The notes under the pieces were generated by a model, which did no database searches, was not told where the DNA came from, and saw only the letters and a list, made by a program, of their open reading frames with translations. A stretch of DNA of 53,338 bases from Lentibacillus juripiscarius JCM 12147. Its GTDB lineage: Bacteria > Bacillota > Bacilli > Bacillales_D > Amphibacillaceae. The stretch is taken from positions 1-53,338 of the forward strand of contig BBCA01000020.1 in the NCBI GenBank assembly GCA_001311805.1, read 5' to 3'. Shown here in pieces: positions 8,944 through 20,263 of this stretch (positions are counted from its first letter, which is position 1; the number at the start of each line of letters is the position of its first letter). The translations under genes were made by a program, and so were the position numbers.

Positions 8944-10566
8944 ATGCGGATCAGTCCAATTAAACTACAAAAACAGAATGCACTTATAAACGATTACCGC
9001 GATCAAAAGTCAGGCATCATGCAGTACTTTGATTATGATCCATACATCGAACAAACTTATGAACAGCGAATGCAGGCATTGCAGCAAAAAAAATATTGAC
9101 CGTGATAAGCTGACAGAAGCACTGACTGAAATGAATAAAGAATGGGATGCTCCTGAATCAACGTACAAAGCAATTGAGCGACTTAAAGAAGAAAACAGTG
9201 CTGTCGTAATTGGGGGGCAGCAGGCAGGTTTGCTGACAGGCCCGTTATATACCATCAATAAGGTCCTATCTGTTATACAATTTGCGAAACAGCAGGAGTC
9301 TAAATTAAATGTACCGATCATACCAGTGTTTTGGATAGCCGGTGAAGATCACGATTTTGATGAAATTAATCATGTTTTTTGCCCAATAAGACCGGGATGA
9401 AAAAATACACACTGTCGCAGGAGGCGAGCGGGAAGCAGTCTGTTTCCGATATTAAGATTAATAAAACGGCGCTTTTATCCTGGATTGACCAGCTGTTTGA
9501 TCAACTTCCCGAAACCGATCACACGAAAAAGCTCTATCAGACTATACTGGACTGTCAGGAACGTTCGGTTACGTATGTCGACTTTTTGCCCGGTTCCTTT
9601 ATCAGATGCTTGACGGGGAGGAAATCATCCTTGCTGATTCCGGGCATCGGGCCATGCGCGGTCTCGAACGCGAGCATTTTGTCCGGCTGATTGAAAAGCA
9701 GGAAGAAATTAGCGAGGGTGTACATACAGCAGTTCAGCAGCTGAAGAAACAGGGGTACGCTATATCACTCGATGTTGAAGCGAACGATGCCCACCTTTTA
9801 TCATCATAACAATGAACGGATTTTGCTTGAACGTGATCATGAAGGTAACTGGGCGGGCAAGCAGAATGAAGTTGTGATGACGAGTCAGCAGATGCTGGAG
9901 ACAGCCAGACATAATCCGGCAGGTCTAAGCAATAACGTCGTTACCAGACCGGTCATGCAGGAGTGTTTGTTCCCAACACTAGCATTTATCGGTGGTCCTG
10001 GTGAGGTCAGTTACTGGGCAGCGTTAAAACCGGCTTTTCATGCGGCAGGTATAAAAATGCCGCCGGTCCTGCCGCGTCTGTCATTCACATTTATTGACCG
10101 GAATGTGGAAAAAACATTGTCCAGATTTGGAATTGATGTGGCACACGCGGTTAATCACGGACTGGAAGATGCAAAAGTGCAATGGCTGGCTGCACAAAAT
10201 GACCCGCCGGTTGGACAGGTTGCCGCTGAAGTGAAACAAGCTATTCGCAGGGTCCATTACCCGCTGCGCGAAATTGCCAGTGATATTGGTGCCGATTTAG
10301 GCGAACTTGCCGATAAAAACCTTTATTACCTAAATGGCAATATTGATTTTATCGAAAAACGCATTAACAAGGCCCTAGAGGCAAAATATGAAAAAGAAAT
10401 AGGTGCTTTCGATCAGACGCATCATGTACTTCGCCCGGAAAATGGACTTCAGGAACGGATCTGGAACCCGTTGTCACTGATGAATACGTACGGTCCCTGT
10501 TTTATCCGTCAGCTGGCAAGAGAACCGCTTTCATTTACAAGCGAACACCATATTATCTATCTATAA
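8944..10566 (+). CDS. bshC: Bacillithiol synthase BshC (frameshifted)
   Basis: BshC adds cysteine to glucosaminyl malate, the last step of bacillithiol synthesis. The protein begins [20 protein letters not shown] and carries [20 protein letters not shown] and [18 protein letters not shown], the HIGH-like nucleotidyl-transferase-fold motifs of the family. It ends ...[11 protein letters not shown], close to the B. subtilis terminus. ATG 8944 follows AAAAGGAG. Indels near 9092 (A-run), 9385, 9595 and 9800 split the gene into pieces that join into about 540 aa (B. subtilis 539). Its stop codon lies within the left end of a family A repeat. Confidence 0.92.
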
Positions 10567-10726
10567 GAGATTGTTCAAAAATTCCGGTAAAAATGACACA
10601 TCGAAATTCTTCGTTGGCTTGTTTCTCCGCTACTCATGTATCTAAATACATACATTCCGTTGCTCGAAACTACGCCGCTCGAATTTCTCGGTCCTTTTTA
10701 TCCTCCTTTTTGAACACGTATTATAA
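10562..10726 (+). repeat. Interspersed repeat, family A copy 2 (long form, 165 bp)
   Basis: This is the longest copy: left end TATAAGAGATTGTTCAAAAA, centre ACATCGAAATTCTTCGTTGG plus its inverted counterpart, and right end TTTTTGAACACGTATTATA. TGTTCAAAA/TTTTTGAACA inverted ends and internal symmetry are visible. It begins within the bshC stop codon. Confidence 0.8.
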
Positions 10727-10736
10727 GGCAAATTGC

Positions 10737-10796
10737 CCCCACTTTCTCCCACGCTTACACGAAGCGTAGCGAGAAAGTGGGGCTTTTCTTTTTTAG
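10737..10796 (+). terminator. Terminator before the mraZ promoter
   Basis: CCCCACTTTCTC (10737-10748) pairs with GAGAAAGTGGGG (10771-10782). An inner ACGCT/AGCGT stem extends it, and CTTTTCTTTTTT follows. Confidence 0.9.
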
Positions 10797-10905
10797 TACC
10801 TGCCATTGCAGGGATATGGCGGTCTTAGCGTGTGATTTTCCTGCAGGTATTGATAGAGCATTGGTCCTAATTTAACCAATCACATGAAAAAAGTTTTAAA
10901 ATAGA

Positions 10906-10939
10906 GTGGTGATTTGTGGGGGAATGTGGTAACATGTGA
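10906..10939 (+). promoter_or_regulatory. Putative MraZ operator: four GTGG-type repeats at 10-bp period, over the promoter
   Basis: GTGGT, GTGGG, GTGGT and GTGAT start at 10906, 10916, 10926 and 10936, exactly one helical turn apart. MraZ is known to bind such direct repeats in front of its own operon. A -10-like TAACAT (10930-10935) with a poor -35 (TGGTGA, 17 bp upstream) overlaps the repeats, which fits autorepression. Confidence 0.7.
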
Positions 10940-10961
10940 TTAAGAAAGTGGGGCGAGCTCT

Positions 10962-11392
10962 ATGTTCATGGGTGAATTCCAGCACAATATCGATACAAAA
11001 GGACGTATTATTGTGCCGGCCAAGTTTCGGGAAGGACTTGGAGACAATTTTGTTGTTACCCGTGGACTTGATAAATGTCTGTTCGCTTACCCGATGGATG
11101 AGTGGAAACTGCTTGAAGAGAAATTAAAGAAACTGCCGCTTACCAAAAAGATGCACGTGCTTTTACACGCTTTTTCTTCTCTGGCGCAGTTGAATGTGAA
11201 GTGGACAAACAGGGGAGGATAAACATCCCACAGCCTCTGCGGAACTATGCGGGGCTGGATAAAGAATGCGTTGTAATCGGTGTCTCCAACCGGGTTGAAT
11301 TCTGGGCAAGTGACAATTGGGAGGATTACTTCAGTGAATCAGAGGAATCTTTCGGTGAAATTGCGGAGAATTTAATGGACTTTGACATTTAG
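10962..11392 (+). CDS. mraZ: Transcriptional regulator MraZ (frameshifted)
   Basis: MraZ is a double SpoVT/AbrB-fold DNA-binding protein that represses its own division-and-wall operon. Each half carries the characteristic core: [13 protein letters not shown] (residues 11-23) and [13 protein letters not shown] in the second. A single missing A in ACCAAAAAGATG near 11149 throws the middle out of frame. Restoring it gives [21 protein letters not shown] and exactly 143 residues, the B. subtilis length. The start ATG 10962 gives MFMGEF. It is the first gene of the dcw cluster and lies just after its own putative binding repeats. Confidence 0.95.
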
Positions 11393-11486
11393 TGGGAACG
11401 AATCCACACTAATTTCATTCCCCGGCTGCAGTGCCGGATTAAGGGGAGTGGGATGCCGGCCGAGAATTGAAGGAGCAGGTGTAACT

Positions 11487-12460
11487 ATGTTCGAACATTA
11501 CAGTGTATTAAGAGATGAAGTGTTGAAAGGGCTGGCTATTAAACCAGATGGGGTTTATGTCGATTGTACCGTCGGCGGCGGCGGACACTCAGAGCAGATC
11601 GCTGCTCTTCTAGGTGAAGAAGGCACGCTGGTTGCATTTGATCAGGATATGGATGCGCTTGATGCTGCCAAGAACCGGCTTAAGGAATATGATGACCAAA
11701 TGATCTACGTTCATGCAAACTTTCGCGAGCTTGAAGAACAGATTGTACTGCACCAGGTGGGAAAGGTTGATGGAATTTTATTTGACCTTGGTGTTTCCTC
11801 TCCGCAGCTTGATCGTGGTGAGCGCGGGTTCAGCTACCAGCATGATGCCGAACTTGATATGCGCATGAACCAGGATCAGAAACTGGATGCCCGGGAGATT
11901 GTCAATGAGTGGTCCTATCAGCAGCTTGTTAAACTATTTTTTAATTATGGTGAAGAGAAATTTTCCAAACAAATAGCCAGAAAAATCGAAGCCGAACGAA
12001 AGAAACAGCCGATTGAAACAACCCATCAATTGGTTGACATCATTAAAGAGGCAATTCCGGCTCCTGCCCGCAGAAAGGGTGGTCATCCGGCGAAGCGCAT
12101 TTTCCAGGCACTACGGATTGCTGTTAATGATGAACTGGCTGCTTTTAATGATGCGCTGCACCAAGCGGCCCGCCTGATTGGCATTAATGGCAAAATTGCC
12201 GTCATCACGTTTCATTCGCTGGAGGACAGGCTGTGTAAACAGGCTTTCAAAAATGGAGTACTGCCAAGCCGGTTCCGAGAAACTTGCCTGTCATACCTGA
12301 GGACCACAAGCCGCCATTCCAGTTAGTAAATAAAAACCGATATTGCCAGGAAATCTGGAACTTGAAGACAATCGACGGTCACGATCGGCCAAAACTGCGC
12401 ATTGCGGAAAAAGTGCGTGAATGGGATGAAACGTTTACCTATGAAGAAGGGTGGAATTAA
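11487..12460 (+). CDS. rsmH: 16S rRNA (cytosine(1402)-N(4))-methyltransferase RsmH (frameshifted)
   Basis: RsmH methylates C1402 of 16S rRNA. The SAM loop [14 protein letters not shown] is at residues 25-38. The family motifs [39 protein letters not shown] and ITFHSLEDR follow. One A missing from TTCAAAAATGG near 12252 ends the first frame at 12326. Correction gives [13 protein letters not shown]... and the natural terminus ...FTYEEGWN at 12460, about 324 aa. The start is ATG 11487, 11 nt after AAGGAG; an in-frame extension upstream into the mraZ end is not credible. Confidence 0.95.
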
Positions 12461-12461
12461 T

Positions 12462-12841
12462 ATGGATGGAAATACAGCGCGCAAATGGGAACAGTCATAT
12501 GCCTCACACATACCCGAGCAAGAAAAACAGTCGGCTTCAGTCGCCATTCAGAAAAACGCTGGATTACAACAGGAGAAAAAGTCCTTTATTCTGCTGTCGG
12601 TTTACTATTGATTGCAGTAAGCATCTATGTCGTTTCATTTGCCTCATCTACCGATACCCTCAACAGGAAAGTCGAATCACTGGAACAAACAGTAAAGCAG
12701 CAAGAAGTTACGAATGAAGGGCTGCTGTACGAAAAGAAACAGTTAAGCAGGCCGGAGCGCATTACAAGAATCGCTAAAGAAAATGGTTTGAAGATTCAGG
12801 ATGCCCAAGTAAAACAAGCTAGTGTCTATAACACCAACTAA
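12462..12841 (+). CDS. ftsL: Cell division protein FtsL (frameshifted)
   Basis: FtsL is a bitopic divisome protein that acts with DivIC and PBP2B. After a polar N-terminus (MDGNTARKWEQSYASH) comes a hydrophobic helix (VLYSAVGLLLIAVSIYVVSF) and an extracellular leucine-zipper coiled coil (LNRKVESLEQTVKQQEV), the standard FtsL architecture. One A missing from GAAAAACAGTC near 12528 shifts the frame; correction yields about 126 aa. It lies 1 nt after rsmH and 11 nt before pbpB, so translation is probably coupled. Confidence 0.9.
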
Positions 12842-12852
12842 GGCGGATACGT

Positions 12853-15060
12853 ATGAAAAAGAATACACGAACCCATTTCATGTCCAGTATCATGATTGTT
12901 TTGTTTTCCGCATTGTTTTTACTGATTGCCGGACGATTTTTATACATCCAGGCTACAGGGGAAGTAGATGATATTTCACTGGAAAAATGGGCCGAAGAAA
13001 AGCGTACGGCATCTTACACCCTTGATGCCAAACGTGGAAAAATATACGGAAGGAATGGCATGACACTGGCGTATGATCGGCCCGCTTACCGTATACAGGC
13101 TATTGTTCGTGAATCATTTACAACAGATCCTGAAGACCCGAAACATGTAAAAACCCGGAAAAAACGGCGGAAAAGCTCGCACCTTTGTTGGATGCGGAGA
13201 AAAGCTATTTATTGGAACGCTTGAACCAAGGAATAGAGCAAGACCGGTTCCAGGTAGAGTTCGGAAGTGCCGGCAAAGAACTATCCCAGCAAACAAAAGA
13301 GAAGATTGAGCAGCTTGATCTTCCTGGTATTCGTTTTAAGGAACAAGCGACTCGTTATTACCCTAATGGCAATTTCGCAGCACATGTAATCGGATATGCC
13401 CGGAAACAGGACAAAGCCTTAACAGGTATGACAGGTATTGAGCAGGAAATGAATAAGAAGCTCAGTGGAGAGAATGGCCATATTTCGTATGAACGGGATC
13501 AATATGGCACAAAGCTTCTAGATCCCAATGAGGTGGTAGAAGAACCTGAAGATGGGCAGGATGTGCATCTGACGATTGATCAAAAATCCAGACTCTTCTG
13601 GAAGATGTCATGGCCCAGGTAGAAAGTGAGTACAGTCCTGAACGCATTTCAGCTGCTGTCTTGGACCCCAAAACCGGTGAAGTACTGGCGATGAGCAGTA
13701 GGCCAAGTTTTAACCCGAATAAACTGGAAGATGTGGATAATTGGAATAACAATGTCATTTCCACCCCGTTTGAACCAGGCTCAACCATGAAAATGTTCAC
13801 CTGGGCAGCTGCTATCGAAGAAGGGGTTTACAATGGGAACGAATGGTTTGAATCGGGTACATACAAGGTCAGTGACCGTGTGAGAAGGGTAAGCGACCAC
13901 AACGGCGGAGAAGGCTGGGGGTCCATCACATTTGATGAAGGATTCGCCAGGTCGTCGAATGTGGCTGCTGCCAAACTCGTCTGGGAAAAAATCGGAACGG
14001 AAAAGTACCTAAACTACCTAAAGGCATTTGACTTTGACGAAAAAACAGGTATCGATTTGCCTCGTGAACGGAAGGGGAAACTCGTCTATAATTATCCGCG
14101 TGACAAAATCACGACGGCATTCGGCCAAGCCAGCACGGTCACCCCAATCCAGCAGATGAAGGCTGCAACTGCCATTGCGAATGATGGCAAAATGATGAAG
14201 CCTTATGTCATTTCGAAAATTGTTGATCCAGATACCGGCAATGTAACCAGGGAGAAAGCACCTGAAGTGGTGAGTGAACCCATCTCAAAAGATACTTCCG
14301 ATCAAGTCCTTGACTTACTTGGATCGGTAGTCTCTTCGAAGCACGGGACAGGAAAGGAATACAAACTGGAAGACTATTCTGTCGCCGGTAAAACCGGAAC
14401 AGCTCAAATCTATGAAAATGGCAGCTATTTAACCGGGTATGGTAACTATATCTATTCATTCCTCGGCATGGCACCAAAAGAAGATCCAAAGCTGATGATG
14501 TATGTATCGGTCAAAGAGCCGGATATCGAAGTCGGGGGAGAGTGGATCAGCACCGGTAGCATTTATTTTCAAAAATGTAATGCAGAAGAGTCTGCACTAT
14601 TTAGATATCGATCCGGATAAAGAAAGTTCCGGCCAAGTGAAGTCAATTGAACTGCCGAAACTGGCAGGCAAATCTGTTTCATCCATCAAGCAAAACCTTA
14701 CAGAAAAAGGACTGTCTGTATCATTGATTGGTTCGGGTGATACGATCAAAGCAGCAAGTGCTGAACAGGGGGATAAAACTTCTGGAAGGGGATCGGATTA
14801 TTCTCCTGACCAGTGAACCGGCTATGCCGGATATAATAGGGTGGTCGATGCGAGATGTATTGCAGCTGGCCGGTCTAATGGATTTAAAAGTGGAGACGAT
14901 GGGGAACGGCTATGTAACGAAACAAAGTATTGCTAAGGGGACTCCTCTTAAAGAAAACGATTATCTGGGTGTGGAATTGGAACCACCTGGATTTATTGAG
15001 GAGCAGCAAGAAGAAAGTGATGAAGCGGCTCCGGAAAACAGTAATGAAGAACAGCAATAA
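12853..15060 (+). CDS. pbpB: Penicillin-binding protein 2B (division transpeptidase, frameshifted)
   Basis: PBP2B cross-links septal peptidoglycan with its SEDS partner FtsW. An N-terminal transmembrane helix (residues about 10-31) is followed by the dimerisation domain (RGKIYGRNG) and the transpeptidase domain with the active-site STMK (Ser in PGSTMKMF), SSN (ARSSNVAAAK) and KTGTAQ. Two C-terminal PASTA domains are visible: IELPKLAGKSVSSIKQ... and AMPDIIGWSMRDVLQ. Indels near 13155, 13590, 14540-14570 and 14770 break it into five frames. The joined length is about 735 aa (B. subtilis 716). A terminator follows at 15072. Confidence 0.95.
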
Positions 15061-15071
15061 AACAGTTAAAC

Positions 15072-15113
15072 GCCACGTCATGCGCAAGAGTGGGTGACGT
15101 GGCTGCTTTTTTG
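15072..15113 (+). terminator. Terminator after pbpB
   Basis: GCCACGTCA (15072-15080) pairs with TGACGTGGC (15095-15103), followed by TGCTTTTTT. Confidence 0.85.
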
Positions 15114-15116
15114 GCA

Positions 15117-15200
15117 GTTAAGAAAGTATAAAGATTCTTACCGCATAAGTGCAACTAGGTCTTTCGCCATTAAAGCTTGGCGATAAGCCAAGTTTTCTAA
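15117..15200 (+). repeat. Interspersed repeat, family B copy 2 (uninterrupted)
   Basis: This copy runs TTAAGAAAGTATAAAGATTC..., GCATAAGTGCAACTAGG, then the hairpin CTTGGCGATAAGCCAAG. It is the reference copy showing what family B looks like without a nested element. Confidence 0.75.
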
Positions 15201-15233
15201 TGTGGACCTGCCCGTTTTTGTGAACATACCGTG

Positions 15234-15262
15234 TTCTATTCTGTTTTTAAACAACATATAGT
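15234..15262 (+). promoter_or_regulatory. Possible sigma-E promoter of spoVD
   Basis: TTCTATT and CATATAGT (15255-15262) are separated by 14 bp, an imperfect match to KMATATT-N14-CATACAHT. It is placed 35 nt before the spoVD start. B. subtilis spoVD is a sigma-E gene. Confidence 0.35.
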
Positions 15263-15296
15263 GGATACAAGCCAGCCTATGAAAAGGGGATGGAGA

Positions 15297-17228
15297 ATGA
15301 AACGTGTATCTGCTGTTACTGTAAAAAACGGATCATTGTTGTGTTTTATGCGGTTTGTTATTTTTCACAATTATTGATGCCAGGTTAGGCTATGTTCAGT
15401 TTTGGATTGGGGACGAATTGATGAAACTGGCCAATGAATCATGGAGCAGGGACATTACATTTGAACCGGAGCGCGGACAAATAGTGGACAGGCATGGGGA
15501 AGTTCTAGCGGAAAATGTCTCTGCACCTTCCGTGATTGTGGTACCAAGACAAATTAAAAATCCTCAGGAGACGGCCTCGGAAATGGCTGATATATTGGAC
15601 ATTTCGGAAAAGAAGGCTTATGGGTATGTAACAAGGGATGCGGTGTACACGCGCGTTCACCCGGAAGGCAGGAAGATTTCGGATGAACAGGAGGAGGCAT
15701 TCCGGACACTCAACCTGGATGGTGTTTACCTTGCGAAGGATTCCAAACGTCATTATCCATTCGGCGACTATCTGTCACATGTGCTCGGGTTTGCAGGTAT
15801 TGACAATCAGGGGCTAATGGGACTTGAACTCTACTACAATGATAAATTGGACGGTGAAGAGGGAAGTCTGTCTTTCTTTTCGGATGCAAAGGGAAGAAAA
15901 CTGGAGCAGATAGCTGATGAATATAAGCCACCTAAGGACGGGCTGAATTTAAAAACAACGATTGATTCTAAAGTACAAACCATTATGGAACGGGAACTGG
16001 ATCTGGCCGAATCGAAATATAATCCGGATGGTGCGCTTGCCATTGCGGTTGATCCAGACAATGGCGGCATTCTTGGCATGGCAACCAGACCAAATTTCAA
16101 CCCCGAAAACTACCAGCAGGTCGACCCAGAGATCTACAACCGTAACCTGCCAATATGGAGTACTTTCGAGCCAGGGTCTACTTTCAAGATCATTACGCTT
16201 GCGTCAGCCCTTGAGGAAGATGTTGTAGACCTGAAAGAGGATGAATACAATGATGATGGTGATATATCAGTCGGCGGCACGGAGCTGCATTGTTGGAAAA
16301 GCGGGGGACATGGGAACCAGACATACCTTGAAGTGGTCCAGAATTCATGCAACCCCGGTTTTGTCAGCTTGGGTGAAAAGCTCGGCAAAGAAAGGCTATT
16401 CAGTTACATTAAAGATTTTGGCTTCGGGAAGAAAACAGGTATCGATCTGCGGGGTGAAGGGAAAGGAATTCTGTTTGACCCTGATAATATTGGCCCGGTT
16501 GAACTTGGGACGACTTCGTTCGGCAGGGTGTTTCGGTGACACCGATCCAGCAGGTGATGGCGGTTACCGCAGCCATTAATGGCGGAAAGCTATATAAACC
16601 GCATATTGCGAAAGAATGGATTGATCCGCGCACCGATGATGTGGTGGATAAAATAGAGCCGACGATGAAGGAAAAAGTTATTTCCAAATCAACGTCCAAA
16701 GAAATCCGTGAAACGCTGGAAAGTGTCGTCGCCAAAGGAACCGGCCGACCGGCATATGTTGATGGGTACCGTGTTGGCGGCAAGACAGGGACAGCACAAA
16801 AAGTTGGGCCTGACGGGAACTACCTTGCCAATAACTATATTCTGTCTTTTATTGGTTTTGCTCCGGCGGATGACCCTGAAATTGTTGTCTATGTTGCTGT
16901 CGATAATCCAAAGGGGACAGCCCAGTTTGGAGGGGTTGTCACAGCGCCTATTGTGGGTACGATTATCCATGACAGTCTACAGGCAATGGGTGTAGAGCCA
17001 AGTGAAGGTGGTCTGGAGAAAGAGTATACCTGGCCTGACAAGCCGAAAGTAGAAGTGCCTGATCTAATCGGACGGACGAAAAAAGAATTATCTGAGTTTT
17101 TGACGACTTTGTCCATTGAAACCAGTGGATCGGGAAAATACATCATTGATCAGGAACCAAGCCCGGGAACAAAAGTCGAACAAGGCGAAAAAGTAAGAAT
17201 TTATCTATCTGATGAAAATCCATCGTGA
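15297..17228 (+). CDS. spoVD: Stage V sporulation protein D, spore-cortex transpeptidase (frameshifted)
   Basis: SpoVD is a class B PBP that builds spore cortex peptidoglycan with SpoVE. It opens MKRVSAVTV, then a membrane helix, and FEPERGQIVDRHGEVLAEN. The active-site motifs are FEPGSTFKII (SxxK), QNSCNPGF (SxN position occupied as SCN, as in B. subtilis SpoVD) and GGKTGTAQK. One C-terminal PASTA domain (VEVPDLIGRTKKELSEFL) is typical of SpoVD. Indels near 15335 (A/T-rich) and 16528 (TTCGGCAGGG, giving FGQGVSVTP when corrected) break the frame. ATG 15297 follows AAAAGGGGATGGAG. The corrected length is about 644 aa. Confidence 0.95.
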
Positions 17229-17315
17229 ATGTGGCTGATGTTTGCTATAATAAACAAAGATTGCTTTAATAACGGACTAAAAGGGAAAAAAATATTGCAG
17301 TATAGGATGATGGTT

Positions 17316-18789
17316 ATGAGACTGAAAAAAATTGCTTTCCGCTTTGCCCTTCTATGATGCGCAGGGAATGCTGGATGATGTGGAAATCAGCCATCTTGAG
17401 GCCGACTCGAGAAAGGTGAAAGAAGGTAGCTTGTTTGTCTGTATCAAAGGCTATACAGTGATGGTCATGATTTCATCAATCAGGCTGCCGCCAATGGGGC
17501 TGCAGCGATCCTGGCGGAAAAAGAAGTGGATGCGTCCGTACCGGTTATCCGTGTTGCAAGCACGCAGCGGTCAGCTGCGGTGCTTGCTTCCGCATTTCAC
17601 GGCCATCCGACAAAGCAGTTCCCGCTGATTGGTGTGACGGGAACAAACGGCAAAACAACCGTTACATATTTATTGGAATCCATTCTAAACGAATACGATC
17701 AGAAAACGGGATTGATAGGAACAATCCAAATGAAAATCGGTCAGGATGCCTATCCGGTGCAAAATACGACTCCTGATGCCTTATTTTTGCAGAAAACGTT
17801 TCAGGATATGCACCATGAAAACGTTGATGCGGCAGTTATGGAGGTGTCGTCACATGCACTGGATTTGGGACGTGTCCACGGCTGTGACTTTGACGTTGCG
17901 GTTTTTACGAATTTATCACAAGATCACCTTGACTACCATAAGGATATGAACGATTACCTGCATGCCAAAAGTCTTTTGTTTGCCCAGTTAGGGAATACGT
18001 ATGCCCAAGGGCAGAAAAAAATTCGCGGTCATCAATGAGGATGATCCGGCTGGTGCTGTTCTGAGAAAAAGCACGGCACAGCATGTTATCACATATGGAT
18101 GTGAAGCTTCTGCTCACGTCAGGGCAACAGACATCCAGCTGGAGGTGACCAGAACGGCCTTCACCATGGAAACACCAATTGGATCCATAGGGATTAACAG
18201 CAACCTGATTGGTAAATTTAATGTTTACAATATGCTGGCAGCGGCTGCGGCAGCGATTTGTGCCGGTGTGCCGCTACCTGTCATCCAACAATCCCTGGAA
18301 AAAATGAAAGGTGTCAGCGGAAGGTTTGAGCCTGTGGATGGCAGCGATGATTTTGCTGTCGTGGTAGACTACGCACATACTCCAGATTCTCTGGAAAATG
18401 TGCTGGAAACCATCAATGGGTTTGCAGAAAACAATGTGTATGTCGTTGTTGGCTGTGGTGGTGATCGGGACAAAAAGAAACGCCCGCTGATGGCATCCAT
18501 TGCCTTGGAATATGCTGATCATGCTATTTTCACATCGGATAACCCGCGCACCGAGGATCCAGGTGCTATTTTAGCTGACATGACCAGTGAGCTGTCCGGT
18601 TCTGGCTTCGAAGTGGTGGAAAACCGAAAAGATGCGATAGCCCGAGCGGTCAACCTTGCTGAAAAAGGTGACATTGTATTGATTGCCGGAAAAGGGCATG
18701 AAACATATCAGGAAATTGGCCACACCAAATACGATTTTGATGATCGAGAAGTGGCCAGGGAAGCAATCCGGGCATCTGCTGCCAATTAA
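17316..18789 (+). CDS. murE: UDP-MurNAc-L-Ala-D-Glu:meso-DAP ligase MurE (frameshifted)
   Basis: MurE adds meso-diaminopimelate to UDP-MurNAc-dipeptide. The Mur ligase P-loop [13 protein letters not shown], the [12 protein letters not shown] motif and [15 protein letters not shown] are present. SDNPRTEDP is the DNPR-type signature selecting meso-DAP over lysine, so the wall is predicted to be A1-gamma. Frame breaks occur near 17330 (A-run), 17458 and 18020 (A-run). The start ATG 17316 (MRLK...) has only a weak AGG upstream. The corrected length is about 491 aa. Confidence 0.95.
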
Positions 18790-18857
18790 GATAATGCAGC
18801 AAGCAATGCCTGTTTGTTTTGGCATGCTGATTGCTTGATAATGAAGGAGAGAGGCCT

Positions 18858-20233
18858 ATGTTATTTACTACTGAATGGCTCACAACTTTATTTGCCAATT
18901 ACAGAGGTGCGGCAGCGGAACAGAATTCTCTTTTCGAAGTAGCTACAGACAGCCGCAAAAAACGGAATGTTCTTTGTTTGTTCCGCTGTCTGGTGAGAAT
19001 TTTGACGGCCATGACTATGTGGAGCAAGCCATTAATAACGGGGCTGCAGCCGTGTTGTGGCAAGAGGGAAGAAAGCTCCCGGATTCTGTTCCAGCCGGTT
19101 TTCCGGTGTTCTTTGTTAATGATACATTACTGGCACTGCAGGAACTGGCAGCCGCATATAGACAAGAAGTGAATCCGGCTGTCGTTGGCGTTACAGGTTC
19201 TAATGGCAAAACGACAACGAAGGATATGATTGCATCTGTTGCTGGAAGTTCGTTCCGGACACACTTTACAAAAGGTAATTTAAATAATCAGATTGGGCTG
19301 CCCCTTACGATCTTATCCATGCCGAGGGGAACCGAGGTACTTGTTGTGGAGATGGGTATGAACCATAAGGGTGAAATTGAGACCTTAGCCAATATTGCCC
19401 GGCCCGATTATGGCGTGATTACAAACATCGGTGAATCCCATCTTGCTTATCTGGGTTCAAGGGAAGGAATTGCTGATGCCAAGCTTGAAATGACCAAAGG
19501 GATGCCTGAAGATGGCCATTTAATCATTGATGGGGATGAACCTTTGCTGCGGCAGGTATCCCGGCGTGAGCGTGTCATCACATGCGGTTTTGATTCAATG
19601 AATGATATTGTCATCAAGAATGTGAACTTAACGAAGAAGCACACCGAATTTCAGCTTGATACCGATGATGAGTTGTATACCATTCCGCTTCTGGGAAGCC
19701 ATCATGCGCTGAATGCCGCATTCGCTGTAACGGTTGCCGGATTGCTCAAAATAGCAAAACGAGACGTCAGGCAGGCACTCCAGTCTCTGGAATGGACTTC
19801 GATGCGCTTTGAGTTGCTGGAAGGAAAAAACGGCTCATCCCTTATTAATGATGCGTACAATGCATCACCGACCTCCATGAAAGCAGCCATCAATGTTGTG
19901 AAACAGATGGAGGGTTTCAAGCGAAAAGTGCTTGTCCTTGGTGATATGTTTGAGCTTGGGGAGAATGCAGAGGCCCTTCACCGCTCGGCTGTCGAGAATG
20001 TTGACCAATCTATTGATGCTGTCCTGACAATTGGGGAACATGCAACAGCAATGGCAGCGGCGGTCAGTGATCAGATAGATACCATTGACAGCAGGCACTT
20101 CACTTCCAAAGAAGCTTTGTTGCATGCTATCGAAACATATACAGCTGAAGACACGCTGATTCTTTTTAAAGCATCACGGGGTATGCAATTTGAGTCATTG
20201 ATTGATCATATAATGAATTCACCACAATCATGA
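18858..20233 (+). CDS. murF: UDP-MurNAc-tripeptide:D-Ala-D-Ala ligase MurF (frameshifted near N-terminus)
   Basis: MurF attaches D-Ala-D-Ala to complete the cytoplasmic pentapeptide precursor. It carries the P-loop [40 protein letters not shown] and [14 protein letters not shown]. These MurF-specific blocks separate it from MurE and MurD. An A missing from CGCAAAAAACGG near 18960 offsets the first 35 residues ([15 protein letters not shown]...). The start ATG 18858 follows AAGGAGAGAG. The corrected length is 459 aa. In B. subtilis murF is elsewhere, next to ddl; here it sits between murE and mraY, as in enterobacterial dcw clusters. Confidence 0.95.
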
Positions 20234-20263
20234 TGGACGGTCGATGTAAGAGGAGGAGAAACA

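Noticed and set aside
11382..11486. N-terminal extension of rsmH upstream to 11382
   Set aside because: It overlaps the mraZ end, has no conserved sequence, and a proper AAGGAG precedes ATG 11487.
16320..16360. SpoVD SxN motif reading SCN as a possible active-site loss
   Set aside because: As far as I recall B. subtilis SpoVD has the same NSCN sequence at this place, so it is normal for the family.
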